Assembly: GCA_000818945.1 (NCBI GenBank)
Contig: KN805377.1
Location: 62,001 to 126,000 of the forward strand
DNA: 64,000 nucleotides
Reading direction: 5' to 3'
DNA from: Schizochytrium sp. CCTCC M209059
Lineage: Eukaryota; Sar; Bigyra; Thraustochytrida; Thraustochytriidae
Each line of letters opens with the position of its first letter. Positions within the stretch are counted from its first letter, which is position 1. Positions 48,258-58,868 of the stretch are shown here, one piece after another. Under the pieces are notes generated by a model. It did no database searches. It saw nothing but the letters and a program-made list of their open reading frames with translations, and was not told the origin of the DNA. Made by a program: the position numbers and the translations under genes.

Positions 48258-50093
48258 TCAAGCAGAAGGCCGACCACGTCCCCGTCCACGGCCACCACGA
48301 ACGCCACCGCGACCAGCTTCGCCACCGCCGCCACCACCAGTTCGACGACGATGATCACGAGCCTGCGGCTGACGACCGCGACCGCCTCCGCGACCACGAC
48401 CGCCGCCACCTCCGTGACGAGAAGGAGCCTGGGGAGGAGCGTGACCATTGCTGTGTCCTCCGTGGACGCCCTTGAGCTCAGGAAGCTGGAGAAACCACTC
48501 TGGGATTTCTTGGTCAGCGCCTTGCAGAAAGTCGAGGAGAAGCGGCGCAATTTTGCCATTGCCCTGCTTGGGGTCAAATCCCGGGACGTAAAAACTTGTC
48601 GCGGTACCACGATGGCCGGCGCGACCCGTGCGACCGACACGATGGACGTAATCGGCAAAATCAGGTTCGGTATTGGGGAGATCAAAGTTGATCACATGCT
48701 GTACATCAGGAACATCGAGGCCACGGGCCGCGACGTTGGTGGCGATGAGCACGGGGATCCTGCCCTCGCGAAAGGCGCCAAGGGCAGCCTCGCGCTGGCC
48801 CTGGGTGCGATCACCGTGAATTTCGCCAGCGCTAATTTGAAAATCGCGCTCGAGACGGCGCTTCACCTGGTGCGCAGAGCGCTTCATGCGTACAAAAACG
48901 AGCGTGCGGCCGTCAATTTCGCGCAGCTGCTGCGCCAAGAGGTCCATCTTCTTGTTGCGGTCGCTGCTCGCCAGAACAAGTCGCTGGGTGATGGAAGAGG
49001 TCGTGCTACCCACGACGCCGACGGCAATCCACGTGTATCCAGGACGCAAAAAGTCTGCAGCGAGCTTTTGGATGGCCGTCGGAAAGGTGGCGCTAAACAT
49101 GAGCGTCGACCGCTGAGCCGCCCCCGGCATATCGCGGCGCTGCACAATCTGGCGCACCTGGGGCTCAAAGCCCATGTCAAGCATCCGATCTGCCTCGTCG
49201 AGGACAAGAAAGCGAACGGCAGCGAGGCGAATGACGCCTCGGTCCACAAAGTCGATGAGCCGGCCCGGCGTGGCCGTGAGAAGGAGCGGAAAAGGACCCG
49301 CGTTGGCGAGGGCCTCAAGCTGCGAGCGGGCAGGGGCGCCGCCGTACACGCAGAGAGGTACGATGGGGGTCCAGTGACAAAGTTTGGCAGCCTCGACATC
49401 GATCTGGGACGCAAGCTCACGTGTGGGCGCCAGCACCACGGCTACGGGGTGCACGACGCCGCCGTCGCGGCCCGAAGGCTGATTGAGCTCCTCGCTGCGG
49501 AGCATGGCGGAAATGGTCGGGATCAAAAAGGATGCCGTCTTGCCGCTGCCTGTCTGTGCGGAGCACATGAGATCGCGCCCTTTGAGAGCGCTAGGGATCG
49601 AGTATCGCTGAATCGGGGTTGGCTTTGAGTAGTTCATGCGCTGCACGCTACGCAAGAGGTCGTCGCCAAGCTGCTCGCCGACATCTTCGAACTTTTCGAG
49701 AGCCACAATGTCCTCGGCGCTGCACTCGACGGTGATGTCGTCGTACTTGTCAAAGTCGATGCCTCCGGACGTGGTCTTGGCGCCAAAGACCTCGTTTTCG
49801 GACCTACGCGGTTTCTTGACGCGTCCGTTGCCGCCGTTTCTTTGCGCGCGCCGCACGCACGTCCAGAAAAAGTCGGACTCCTCGTCTGCCTTTTTTTGCA
49901 CTGCCGCAGCTTGCCTTTTGCGACGGATATCCTTGCGAGCATCTCTGCTCATGCCGCCGCCACCACCACCGCCGCGTCCTCCGCCGCCAAATCCTCCGCC
50001 GCGACCTCCGCCGCGACCTCCGCCTCGGCCTCCTCCGCCGCCGCCGCCGCCGCGACCTCCGCCGCGCCCACGACCTCCTCGCCCACGATCCAT
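48258..50093 (-). CDS. DEAD-box RNA helicase (Ded1/DDX3-like)
   Basis: 611 residues from ATG 50093. The N-terminus (3-47) and the C-terminus (about 550-611) are RGG/Gly-rich RNA-binding tails. The helicase core has the Q motif (SKPTPIQRYSIP, about 156-167), motif I AQTGSGKT (179-186), Ia PTRELASQ, Ib TPGRL, II DEAD (299-302) and III SAT. Motifs IV-VI follow, including HRVGRTGRAG. The order and the double RGG tails suit the Ded1/DDX3/Vasa branch, ATP-dependent unwinding of mRNA in translation initiation or germ-granule-like bodies. The exact orthologue cannot be fixed by eye. The frame opens further upstream from a GTG, but ATG 50093 is the first usable start. Confidence 0.96.
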   Translation of the reverse strand: MDRGRGGRGRGGGRGGGGGGGGRGGGRGGGRGGGFGGGGRGGGGGGGMSRDARKDIRRKRQAAAVQKKADEESDFFWTCVRRAQRNGGNGRVKKPRRSENEVFGAKTTSGGIDFDKYDDITVECSAEDIVALEKFEDVGEQLGDDLLRSVQRMNYSKPTPIQRYSIPSALKGRDLMCSAQTGSGKTASFLIPTISAMLRSEELNQPSGRDGGVVHPVAVVLAPTRELASQIDVEAAKLCHWTPIVPLCVYGGAPARSQLEALANAGPFPLLLTATPGRLIDFVDRGVIRLAAVRFLVLDEADRMLDMGFEPQVRQIVQRRDMPGAAQRSTLMFSATFPTAIQKLAADFLRPGYTWIAVGVVGSTTSSITQRLVLASSDRNKKMDLLAQQLREIDGRTLVFVRMKRSAHQVKRRLERDFQISAGEIHGDRTQGQREAALGAFREGRIPVLIATNVAARGLDVPDVQHVINFDLPNTEPDFADYVHRVGRTGRAGHRGTATSFYVPGFDPKQGNGKIAPLLLDFLQGADQEIPEWFLQLPELKGVHGGHSNGHAPPQAPSRHGGGGGRGRGGGRGRQPQARDHRRRTGGGGGGEAGRGGVRGGRGRGRGRPSA

Positions 50094-53061
50094 GGCGGCC
50101 TTCTTGCTTGCTTTTACTTGTGCTGCTGCTCCTTCTTGCTTTGCTTGTGGCTTTGCTTCAACGTTTCGCTCGCTCGCTCGCTCGAACACACTACCACGCT
50201 ATTGTCGTCCTCGGTGCCCGACTCGGTGCGCATACGCGAGACGTCGACCTCGAATTCGAGTCAGCCTCGTTCGGGGTTTGTTTGACCATTGTGCGTCACC
50301 TGGTCCCCTAGCTAGGCCCTAGGAAGCCCTATTAGCAAACGGCGGCTCGTCTTGACGACGTCATCGTTGCGATCGATCTGGGCACCCGACCGGATCAAAG
50401 CCAGATGCGGACGCCGTAATGCCTTGAAATGCCGGCAGAGCGATACAGCATGTCGCAGCTACCCGGCTGATTGTTGCTGTTGCGGTTGCTTGCTGCGTCG
50501 TGGTCGGCGAGTCACGTTGGCGGCGGGCCGTGCGTTGGCATGATTGCCCAGAAAGGCGGCGCTGACGCGAGGAAGAGCTCCATGTTGAAACGGAAAGTCG
50601 AGCTGCGCGCAACAGCGTATCAAAGTTGTCTCGTGTCATAAAAACAGCGTTCGCACAACACACATGCAAACAACCTCATCAACATACAAACAACCTCAAC
50701 AATACTTTCTTGCGGCTGCGGCTGTAGGCCTAGCGAACAACCAGCGCGGCAGAGAAAAAGAAAAAAAATTCAAAGCGCTTTATCACACACACGCCCAAGT
50801 CCTGCTTATTGTGGCTCTTGCATTGTTGCTACGAGAGCTGTGGCCATGGGATCAAAGGTAAAATAGGATGGACCTACACGAAGCTGTCGATTGAATAAAA
50901 TGGGATCAAGCTCCTCGGGCTCATCTCCCTCTACTGCTGCTGCTCGTAGCTCGCCTTGATGTCAAACTTCGTTCGCAGCACAGCCACCACCACCACCACC
51001 ACCACCAGGGGCTCATGTGGTGAGGGCTACAATATGCCCGAGGAGGAGATGCAGCAAGCAAAAGCAGAGCAGAGAACATATCAAGGTTGATCGCTCATCC
51101 TACCATGTCAGTACCTTCCTTTTTGCCTTCCTTCCATCGTTCGTTAAAACGCCGGCCACGGCCACGGCCTCGCCAGCACTGCATGCAATGCGAATGGTAA
51201 ACCTCTTGCCACAAATGCAGAAGGACCATTTTGCGCATGCGATGTGGGTTCAAGCGTTTCTCAACGCAAGGCCGTAGCCGACAGCGCATACCAAGTGCGT
51301 GCTGCGCTCCTTCCTTGCCTGCTTGCTGCACGCGCAAACTCAGCTGCAAAAAGCTCTCGCCGCAGTACAATGCAGTGCAGAGCAATGCAGGCGAAGCCGC
51401 CCCCCACGTCTCCGCCGCGCCGCGCCTCGCAGCTGCGCCGGTTGTGGTGCGGCATGCGGCGGCGGCGGTCAGTATGCAGAGAATAGAGGGTCCCAAGTCG
51501 TCCCACGCCGCAGCCGGCCGCTTTCACAAGTGGTGTTGGCACGCAAGAAGCAAAAGAAGCAGGTGCCGGGCGGCCGAGGCGCAGAGCAGGGTCAAGGCTG
51601 ACCCGTTCCGCTGCGCTTCCCTGCGCAACGCGCGCGCGCCGGTTTCCCCGACGCGCCCCCGCAGTCGCCAGGACCCCTGCTTCCCTCGGGCCTTCCGCGC
51701 GCCGCGCACGCTTCCCGAATTCGCCGCCAGCCGGTGACCAGACGTCCGCGCTACCCCCGCGGAACCCGCGCGCAACAGCTGCGCACGCCCCGCCAGGACT
51801 CGCGCCCCCCTGCCTGCGCAGCCCGGGCGCCTTCGGGGGACACCGAGGAACTCGCTTCCTCCACGAGCGGCCTGGTTGCCCCGAGCCGGCCTCTTCCTCC
51901 CCAAACTTGTAGCAGATGCCATTCTCAATGCCTGGGTCCGGTGCGGCGGCGTGCGCCCGAGGCTTAGACAGGAACGCGGGGCAGTCGGTCGAAGCCACAA
52001 CACCAGTTTCGGGGCGCCGACCCTTGAAATGACTGACTCCGTGTCAAGCCAGTGGCCGCTGCCCCTGCCAGCACCGCCGCCAGCCCCCGCCGCGGCACGG
52101 CCAGTCATCCTTCTCCCCAACGGCGTAGACGCCCCGGGGAACACCCAGAACGCCAGGTCTTCGCCGCCTCAGCTCAGATCCGCTCGCTCGCGCGCGTCGC
52201 GCTTTGTCACCAAAGCAGAGAGCAGCGGCTGCGCGCGGACCGGCTCGGAGCCGGTCCAGGCGGCGCCGGCCTCGACGCGTGTCGAAGGTCCATTGAAACA
52301 TCGCAAACTTTCTGTCAGAAGGAAAGAAGAGGAGAGGACGGGAATGAATGAAGAAATGGATGAACGAATGGAAAAATGTATGGATGGGTGGAGGCGGCGT
52401 GCGAGACGAAGCGAGCTCCGCGGCCGCGGTAGGAAGCCGGCGGGAGGAAGGGAGGCAGCGAGGGAGGGCAGGCGTTGGGCGGCGGGACCTGCGCAGCTAG
52501 GACTTGCGGGGAGAGGAGAAGCGCCGCGGAAGCAGCCGCTTGCCGCGCCCTCCCCGGTGCGCCACCATCTTCGTTGCCTGATCCTTCTTTCTTTTCCTTT
52601 CGGGTTATTCGAGGAAGGCAGCCAGCAAGAAAGAAAGAAAATACCGGACAGCGAAACACAAAAACCCGCCAGTCGGGAGATGCGAGCGCAGGCGAGTAGT
52701 GTTATGTATATGGTAAGTAGACAAAGCGGGTTTGGCGCAGTGTAGACCGCGGATACTTGACTTGCTTCGAGGCGGGGAGGTAGGTTGCTGGCGGTTGTGG
52801 CGCATCGCCAGTGTTACTTTACTTGCAGGGAGGGCCGCAGAGGAAGGAGGATGGATCCTGGGCGCTGAGGCCGAGGCCGAGCAAAACCGCAACGAGACAC
52901 AAGGATCCAAACACACAACTCAGACGCGAAGCGAGCAACCTGCGACGCGACCAGCATAGCACACGCGCCAGCCTAGAGCAGCGCAGTACAGCACAGCACG
53001 CGACTTGCGAACAGCCGCAGCACCAAGTTCGAGACGGAGTAAGAGTAAAAGAAACAAGAAG
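50094..53061. other. Gene-free region, 3 kb
   Basis: No supported gene. The stretch has CCA repeats (about 50985-51007), TGAATGAA-type repeats (52340-52380) and GC-rich sequence that leaves long domain-free open frames in several phases (for example 51261-51998 minus and 51876-52745 plus). The last part is the leader of the aminotransferase gene. Confidence 0.65.
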
Positions 53062-54357
53062 ATGTTCTCCAAGCTCGCGCAGAGGACCGTGCCCCGGCAC
53101 GCACGGAGGCTGTCCACCAAGCGGTCGGCGCAGGAGTGCATCGACCTTGAGATGAAGCACGGATGCCACAACTACAGCCCGATGCCCGCAGTGATCTCAA
53201 GCGCCAAGGGCGTCAAGATGACTACCGTCGAGGGACGCACCATGTATGACTTCCTCAGCGCCTACAGCGCCGTCAACCAGGGCCACTGCCACCCCAAGAT
53301 TATCGAGGCACTCACCTCGCAGGCCCAGACCCTCACCCTCACCTCGCGCGCATTCTACAACGACCAGCTCGGTGAGTACGAGGAGTACGTTAGCAAGCTC
53401 TTCGGCTACGACAAGGTCCTCCCCGCCAACTCCGGTGTCGAGGCCGGTGAGGCTGCCGTCAAGCTCGCCCGCCGCTGGGCCTACGCTGGCCCCAAGGGCG
53501 TCCCAGACAACCAGGCTGTCGTTCTCTTCGCCGAGAACAACTTCTGGGGCCGTACCATGTCGGCTATCTCGTCCAGCTCGGACCCTACCTCGTACAATAA
53601 GTTTGGTCCCTTCATGCCCGGCTTTGAGCTCATCCCCTACAACGACCTCAACGCCCTTGAGGAGAAGCTTAAGGCCAACCCCAACATTGCCGCCTACTAC
53701 CTCGAGAACATTCAGGGCGAGGCTGGCGTCGTTGTCCCTGACGAGGGCTACCTCCAGGGCGTCCGCAAGCTCACCGAAAAGTACGGCGTGCTCATGATCT
53801 GTGACGAGATCCAGACCGGTCTCGCCCGTACTGGAAAGATGCTCGCTGGTGACCACGAGGGCATCCGCCCCGACATGGTTGTCCTCGGCAAGGCCCTCAG
53901 CGGCGGCACCATCCCTGTCTCGGCCGTCCTCGCCGACGACGAGGTCATGACCCTCATTAAGCCCGGTGAGCACGGCTCCACCTACGCTGGCTCCCCGCTC
54001 GCCTGCAAGGTCGCCAAGACCGCTCTCGAGGTCATTGTTGAGGAGGATCTTTGCGCCCGTGCCGAAAAGTACGGCAAGATCTTCCGCGATGAGCTCACCA
54101 AGCTTCAGGACGACATTGGCTCGGACGTCATTGAGACCGTCCGCGGCAAGGGTCTCCTTAACGCCATGGTCATCAAACCCCAGGGTGACAAGGACGCCTC
54201 GACTCTCTGCTACGAGATGATGGACCGCGGTCTCCTCGCCAAGCCAACACACGGCGACATTATCCGATTCGCGCCCCCGCTCGTCATCAACGACGAGGAG
54301 ATGGCTGAGTGTCTTCAGATCATCCGTGACTCCACCTACGCCGTCTTCAAGAACTAA
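53062..54357 (+). CDS. OAT: Ornithine aminotransferase, mitochondrial
   Basis: 431-residue class III PLP aminotransferase that converts ornithine and 2-oxoglutarate to glutamate-5-semialdehyde and glutamate. It links arginine breakdown to proline and glutamate. Residues 1-22 (MFSKLAQRTVPRHARRLSTKR) are a typical mitochondrial presequence. The core shows DFLSAYSAVNQGHCHPKI, LPANSGVEAGEAAVKLARRWAY (the phosphate-binding turn), YYLENIQGEAGVVVPDEGYL, ICDEIQTGLARTGKMLA with the pyridine-binding Asp, and VLGKALSGGTIPVSA with the PLP lysine at Lys277. GEHGSTYAGSPLA is intact as well. Codon bias toward C-ending codons suggests high expression. Start chosen at ATG 53062, where the presequence begins. 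Confidence 0.97.
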   Translation: MFSKLAQRTVPRHARRLSTKRSAQECIDLEMKHGCHNYSPMPAVISSAKGVKMTTVEGRTMYDFLSAYSAVNQGHCHPKIIEALTSQAQTLTLTSRAFYNDQLGEYEEYVSKLFGYDKVLPANSGVEAGEAAVKLARRWAYAGPKGVPDNQAVVLFAENNFWGRTMSAISSSSDPTSYNKFGPFMPGFELIPYNDLNALEEKLKANPNIAAYYLENIQGEAGVVVPDEGYLQGVRKLTEKYGVLMICDEIQTGLARTGKMLAGDHEGIRPDMVVLGKALSGGTIPVSAVLADDEVMTLIKPGEHGSTYAGSPLACKVAKTALEVIVEEDLCARAEKYGKIFRDELTKLQDDIGSDVIETVRGKGLLNAMVIKPQGDKDASTLCYEMMDRGLLAKPTHGDIIRFAPPLVINDEEMAECLQIIRDSTYAVFKN

Positions 54358-54729
54358 GCACTGAATGATAATTTATCCGATTTTTGACTTGTTTTCAACC
54401 TGCCTGGGACAGTCAACCTTCCCAGACTCGGGCGCAATTTTGTGTTTTCTTTCCATTTGTGCTAAATGATTTTTTTGAGTCGACCGATATTTCGATGCAA
54501 CCAATTATACGGAAAAGAAACAAAGAAAGATCCAGCTCTTCAAAACTGTCACGTCACAACTCTCGATCATCTTGATCAAGTTCTTACTCAAAAAGCTGTT
54601 ACTATTCTCGATCATCTTCATCGGTTCTTTCCTTTTTCGTTTGCGCTGTGCATAAAATTCGAAAAAAATATCCCCATTTCTTTTTGTTACTTCCTTCCTT
54701 CTTTTCAATCTAAGACTGGCCGTGCGTAA
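54358..54729. other. AT-rich 3' region of the aminotransferase gene
   Basis: 372 bases, markedly AT-rich. Short related segments with TCTCGATCATCTT occur twice (about 54560 and 54608). No gene seen. Confidence 0.55.
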
Positions 54730-55814
54730 ACAAAGAAGGCGCGTTGGACCATCATCAGCGGCCTCGGCCTCAATGCCCAGGACATGTACGGTCGAATCGT
54801 CAACGCCGAACCTGGCAGCGTCGAAGTCGAAAAGCCCTCGATCAATGACACGCTGACGCGACTCTGCGATATCGTGACCGCGCTCGCAACCCTCTCATAC
54901 CACTTGTACATGAGCAAGGTCGGCCGAAAACTCCTCCAGGCAGAGGAGGCCGCGCTCGGAAGGCTCAGAGATCTGACTTGCTCAAAGCTCAGGCTGGATG
55001 CGTCGAACAAAGTGAGCATCCGCGAAATGGGTCGCTCGTTTGACGCCGAACGCCTCTATGAGGATCTTCAAATGGAAATGCAATACACCCGCCAGGTCGA
55101 CAAAATTCATATAAAAGACGTGGCGCGGCTAATTCAGTGGAATAAGCAAGATATCAAAACGCAAGCCGCCATGTCCAGCGGCGCAGCCGCCGCCGCGAAA
55201 CACTTTTTCACGGTCGGCGCCGCGATGGACGTCGCCCTGCTTTACAATAAAAGCCGCAAACCCCTGGAGGAGATCCTTCGCCAAGAAACTGCATTCGCGT
55301 CAAGCGAAGAGGTCACGAGCGCTTTCAGCCCGGTAGAGGCACCTTCGCGCTAAAACAACCACAGATCGGGTCTCGTGAATCATGTCAATAAGGTGCTCGA
55401 CGCAGCACCGTTCAATGGAGTTACCGCTGTGTGGTTTGGAGAAGAAAGCGAACGAGCAGGAAACCAGTTTTCGCGCGTCAAAATCTGCACGCTGGGTTCA
55501 GCTTGGCGAGATTCGGAGAAAAGTAAAACCAGGATTGCGATTGAGTTGCGTCCCATGTTTGATGAAAATAGTAAGGGACGCGAGACCCCATTGATGAAAC
55601 CTACATTGTACAATTCGAGCAAGGCACCGAGTGCTTTGTGGATTCTGAGGGATATGGTGTATTCGCCGAGCAGGTAGGGTGCACGTTGGGGGAGTGGCGA
55701 GAACGAAACGGTGAAGTAGCTGTTCGATTCGACGACACAGGGGAAACCAAAAACATCCATATCGAAGACATTTCCGTCCGCATTCCCACCACAGAGCCTA
55801 ACAATCAGCAATGA
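54730..55814 (+). pseudogene. Probable decayed gene with stop and frameshift
   Basis: An open stretch from 54730 encodes about 207 residues (ATG at 54784, stop 55351-55353) of a helix-rich unknown protein (ERLYEDLQMEMQYTRQVDKIHIKDV). After the TAA the same frame continues sensibly (NHVNKVLDAAPFNGVTAVWFGEE...VKICTLGSAWRD). Near 55585 the protein-like reading moves to another frame (DPIDETYIVQFEQGTECFVD...VGCTLGEWRERNGEVAVRF), which ends in TGA at 55812-55814. The two later parts share a CTLGxWR motif. The start also looks truncated, as KKARWTIISGLGLNAQD is in frame upstream of the ATG after a stop. I read this as one broken gene. Alternatives are a genuine 189-residue gene plus debris, or unrecognised introns. 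Family unknown. Confidence 0.45.
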
Positions 55815-56054
55815 TAAAGGACGCTGCGCGGGGCGAACGTGGTCGGCGCAACGACGCCGACTGTCGCTCTGTCACTAATTCAGGGGTTGTTAAGGTAAAA
55901 AAAAAAATGTAGTCTCGCAATGGGAATGGGAAGCAAACAAACAAAAAAACCTGCGTGCGCTGCAGTCTGTGTTGTGTGGCTACCGACTCATACGTATATA
56001 CGTACGTACACGAGTAACATCCTCTACATTCGCACATAAGAACACATCAACGGC

Positions 56055-57746
56055 ATGGCGCAAGACGATGAGCTGCGCACTGCGCTGCTCGAGGAGGGCG
56101 AGGTGAACGCTGGCGAGACTGCGGCCGACAGGCGCGGAGGCGGTGCCGGCGCTGATGGTGCTAGTGACAACGAGCGCAACGAAAGCGTCGCACCCCGCAA
56201 CGGCAGCGAAGATGAGGCTCCCGGGGCCACGAGCTCTCGTGCCGAGACCAAGTCCACGACGTGGATACACGAGCTAGGCGAGATCCTGTACCTTGGAGTG
56301 GGGCTCTTTTTGGCGCGGGCAAGCTGGGTGGTCATCAAGACCACAGATACTTCGATCATCGGACATGTGTCGACCGAGGCCCTCGAGGCGAGCGCCGTGG
56401 CAGACCTCTGGATGTCGTCAACCGGCGTGCTGACCATGGGCGGCGTGCTGGGCGTCTTTGTGGGCCAGGCCGTGGGCGCAGGCAACTTTCGCCTTGCATC
56501 CATTTGGCTTCAAGTCAGTCTAGTTTCTCTCGTGCCCGTTGTGATCGTCGTCATGCTGCTTTGGTTCCTTACGGGACCAATTTTGCAAAGCATGGGCGTT
56601 GATGCCGCACTTATCCCGCAAGCAAGCTACTACGGCGCCGTCCTAGCGCTTGCCATTCCCGGGCGGACCGTGATGGGGCAATATTCTCAGTTTCTTTCGG
56701 CGCACGGCCGCGTCAAGCCAGAAGCCAATGTCTCTGTGTTTGCGGCGATCCTCAATCTTACGCTTGGGCTGACGCTTGTTCTTGGCATTCCTTTCAAAGG
56801 CTGGCAGGGCTTTGGTTTTGCTGCCTGCCCCTGGGTCACTACGGGCACAGAAACGATGCAGCTCGTTGTATTTTGGTTCTTTTATGGCTATCTCCAAAGC
56901 CTCCCCTCGCAGCTCGGCTGGGAGGGCTGGCATTTCGAGGAGGTGACCTGGGCGCGACTTCGCGAGTTTTTTCGGCTCTATGTCCCGGCCGTGCTCAGCT
57001 CATGCTCCGACTATTGGCGAATGAGCGTCATTGGCATCTTTGCCGCTACCCTTGGCAACACGGACCTTGCCGTTTTCAATGCCTCGTACCGCATTCTCTG
57101 GATGTCGCTCACCATCGTTGGATGTAAGTTTACATATACTTGGGAAAGACCGACACATGTACGGCATGGGACTTGCTCACTAACAATTTATGATTCTTTA
57201 AACCGGGAAACTTTCGCTTCTTCATATGGTATCATTTTCACGTGCGCAGCACTTGGGTTTGCGGTGCGCGTCCGCCTGAGCACTTTTCTCGGTGCTGCAA
57301 ACATTGCCAGTGCAAAATTGTCCGTGCATACAGGTATTGCCGTTACAATCACCATCCTAATGAGCATTGTTCTTGTAGTGTGCTTTGCGGTGCAGTACAT
57401 TGCTCTCGTTTTCTCCAACGACCCAGAGGTCATTGATCTTTTCGAGAAATCCTCTGTGCCCATTGCGCTGACGCTTTTGATGATGAACCTTTCCGTGTTT
57501 TTAGAGCAGATTCCAGTGGCCATGGGTCAGACGCGCACTACGTTTTTTGCAGGGGTCGTTGGATCATGGGCGGGCCAGGTCCCATGCTCATACCTCTTTA
57601 TCACGTTTTGGCGCCATGATCTGACCGGACTTTACACGGGCGTTGCAACGGGATACTTTTTGTTGTGCGTAATTTTGGGCGTCATTATCTTCCGCACCGA
57701 CTGGGATGCCGTCGTTCAGGACGCGCAGCGTCGCAATGCGACTTAA
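56055..57746 (+). CDS. MATE-family efflux transporter (one intron)
   Basis: Multidrug and toxic compound extrusion transporter, normally an H+ or Na+ antiporter for organic cations or metabolites. An acidic cytosolic N-terminus of about 70 residues precedes 12 helices. Family landmarks are TDTSIIGHVSTEALEASAVADLW, GVFVGQAVGAGNF, the AHGRVKPEANVSVFAAILNLTLG segment, and the second-half equivalent RLSTFLGAANIASAKLS. Read straight through, the frame gives 563 residues. It contains 42 residues after LTIVG that do not fit the family, and these correspond to a GT-AG intron at 57124-57249. Splicing gives a 521-residue protein reading IVGSLGFAVRVRLSTFLGA, as expected for helix 8 of MATE proteins. Start ATG is at 56055. 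Confidence 0.93.
   Translation: MAQDDELRTALLEEGEVNAGETAADRRGGGAGADGASDNERNESVAPRNGSEDEAPGATSSRAETKSTTWIHELGEILYLGVGLFLARASWVVIKTTDTSIIGHVSTEALEASAVADLWMSSTGVLTMGGVLGVFVGQAVGAGNFRLASIWLQVSLVSLVPVVIVVMLLWFLTGPILQSMGVDAALIPQASYYGAVLALAIPGRTVMGQYSQFLSAHGRVKPEANVSVFAAILNLTLGLTLVLGIPFKGWQGFGFAACPWVTTGTETMQLVVFWFFYGYLQSLPSQLGWEGWHFEEVTWARLREFFRLYVPAVLSSCSDYWRMSVIGIFAATLGNTDLAVFNASYRILWMSLTIVGCKFTYTWERPTHVRHGTCSLTIYDSLNRETFASSYGIIFTCAALGFAVRVRLSTFLGAANIASAKLSVHTGIAVTITILMSIVLVVCFAVQYIALVFSNDPEVIDLFEKSSVPIALTLLMMNLSVFLEQIPVAMGQTRTTFFAGVVGSWAGQVPCSYLFITFWRHDLTGLYTGVATGYFLLCVILGVIIFRTDWDAVVQDAQRRNAT
57124..57249 (+). other. Spliceosomal intron, 126 nt, in-frame
   Basis: The donor is GTAAGT, the acceptor is GTGCGCAG, and the intron is AT-rich compared with the exons. 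It is phase 1 (T|CA gives Ser). Its length is a multiple of three and it has no in-frame stop, so retention would leave the frame open and insert 42 residues into a membrane helix. Confidence 0.9.
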
Positions 57747-57949
57747 TCTCGCGCAGCAGCGCCACTTCATACATTGGGTTAAAATATATTCTGACTTGCA
57801 CGACTTGCACAAGCAAATAAATCATAACCGCCACCATCTCGCGTAAGATCTTGTCTATTGCGCACGAGGCGACCTCGCGAGCGCATTTCATTTACGAGAA
57901 GCATACGATTCTTGCGGATTGGCTTGGCTTGGCTTCTAGGCCTACCTTA

Positions 57950-58177
57950 CTACGCCTGCTCGGCCGTCTGCGCCCTTGCGCTCTTCCTGGCGCCGTCCGC
58001 CAACAGCCGGTTCCAGCGCGCGAAGAAGCTCGCCTGCTCCCGCATGCTCTCGCAGAGGTCGTTGACGTCCTTCGCCTGGACCAGCACCTTTTCGAACAGC
58101 GTCGACACCGAGGTCACCACCGCCTCGGTCTCCCCCGCCAGCGCGTCCGCGTCCCGCTGCGCCTGCGCCGCGCTCAT
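57950..58177 (-). CDS. Small coiled-coil protein, 75 residues
   Basis: Frame from ATG 58177 to a TAG at 57950-57952. It encodes a single amphipathic helical protein: AVVTSVSTLFEKVLVQAKDV, then an LCESMREQASFFARWNRLLA segment. Size and heptad pattern resemble small subunits of helical complexes; a DASH-type kinetochore subunit (Dad1-like) is possible but weak. The frame is open further upstream without ATG. It is convergent with the MATE gene, whose stop is about 200 bases away. Confidence 0.5.
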   Translation of the reverse strand: MSAAQAQRDADALAGETEAVVTSVSTLFEKVLVQAKDVNDLCESMREQASFFARWNRLLADGARKSARAQTAEQA

Positions 58178-58868
58178 CCTGCCGCCGCGCGTCGTTTTCG
58201 CGTTTGCCGATCTGCCGCGTGCGTCGACGACGGCGAGCTCCAGCAACCATTATTTCATTTCCTCCGTCGTCGTCGTTAGCGAGGAAAAACCCGCGCGCAC
58301 GCAGGAGGCCCGCACGGCCGCGCGCTTGGAGGCGTCGAGGTCCCGCGCTCCGCAGCGGGGATGTCTGCGCGGGAAAGATCCACTCGCGCCAGGCTTCATT
58401 CGATCTCGCGCGGCCGCACGAGGCCGCTCGCGTCGAGACTGGATCCCGCAGAATCTGAGATAACCTGGACACACGCACACACACGCACGCATAAGCAAAC
58501 ACACGAGAGAGGCAAGCAAGGTGCAGTGCTTCCTGGACAGCTGGGCCGTGATGATTGTTGAGAGGCCGCGCCGGCTCAGGAGCGACCCAGAGAAGCAGAC
58601 CGTGATCGCCGCGCGTCGCGTCGTGCTCCGGAGACGTGCCGCAGACGGAGGGAGGGAGCGAGGGAGAGCGACGCGAGTCCGGCCGCGTCGAGGTCCGTCG
58701 AGCCCGTCGAGGCGATACGAGCTGCACCTGGCTGCAGCTGGACGCCGGTAAAGCAAAAAGGCACGGGAGACCCGCGGACGGGAAGAAGAAAGTAGTAGAA
58801 GAAAGTAGTAGAAGAACAAGAACAAGGAGGGAAAGAGTCGGTGACCGCCAGCCAACTCCAGCGACATC
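58178..58868. promoter_or_regulatory. Divergent region, 75-residue protein / UAP1
   Basis: 691 bases between divergent starts. It contains ACAC repeats (58470-58500) and purine-rich leader sequence near 58770-58830. No copy of the GCAAGTG motif was noticed here. Confidence 0.4.

Noticed and set aside
51231..52745. Overlapping 160-290-codon frames on both strands
   Set aside because: Several phases are open at once in GC-rich DNA and none shows family motifs or a consistent start.
55380..55811. 143-codon minus-strand frame
   Set aside because: It is antisense to the decayed gene, whose plus-strand reading is more protein-like.
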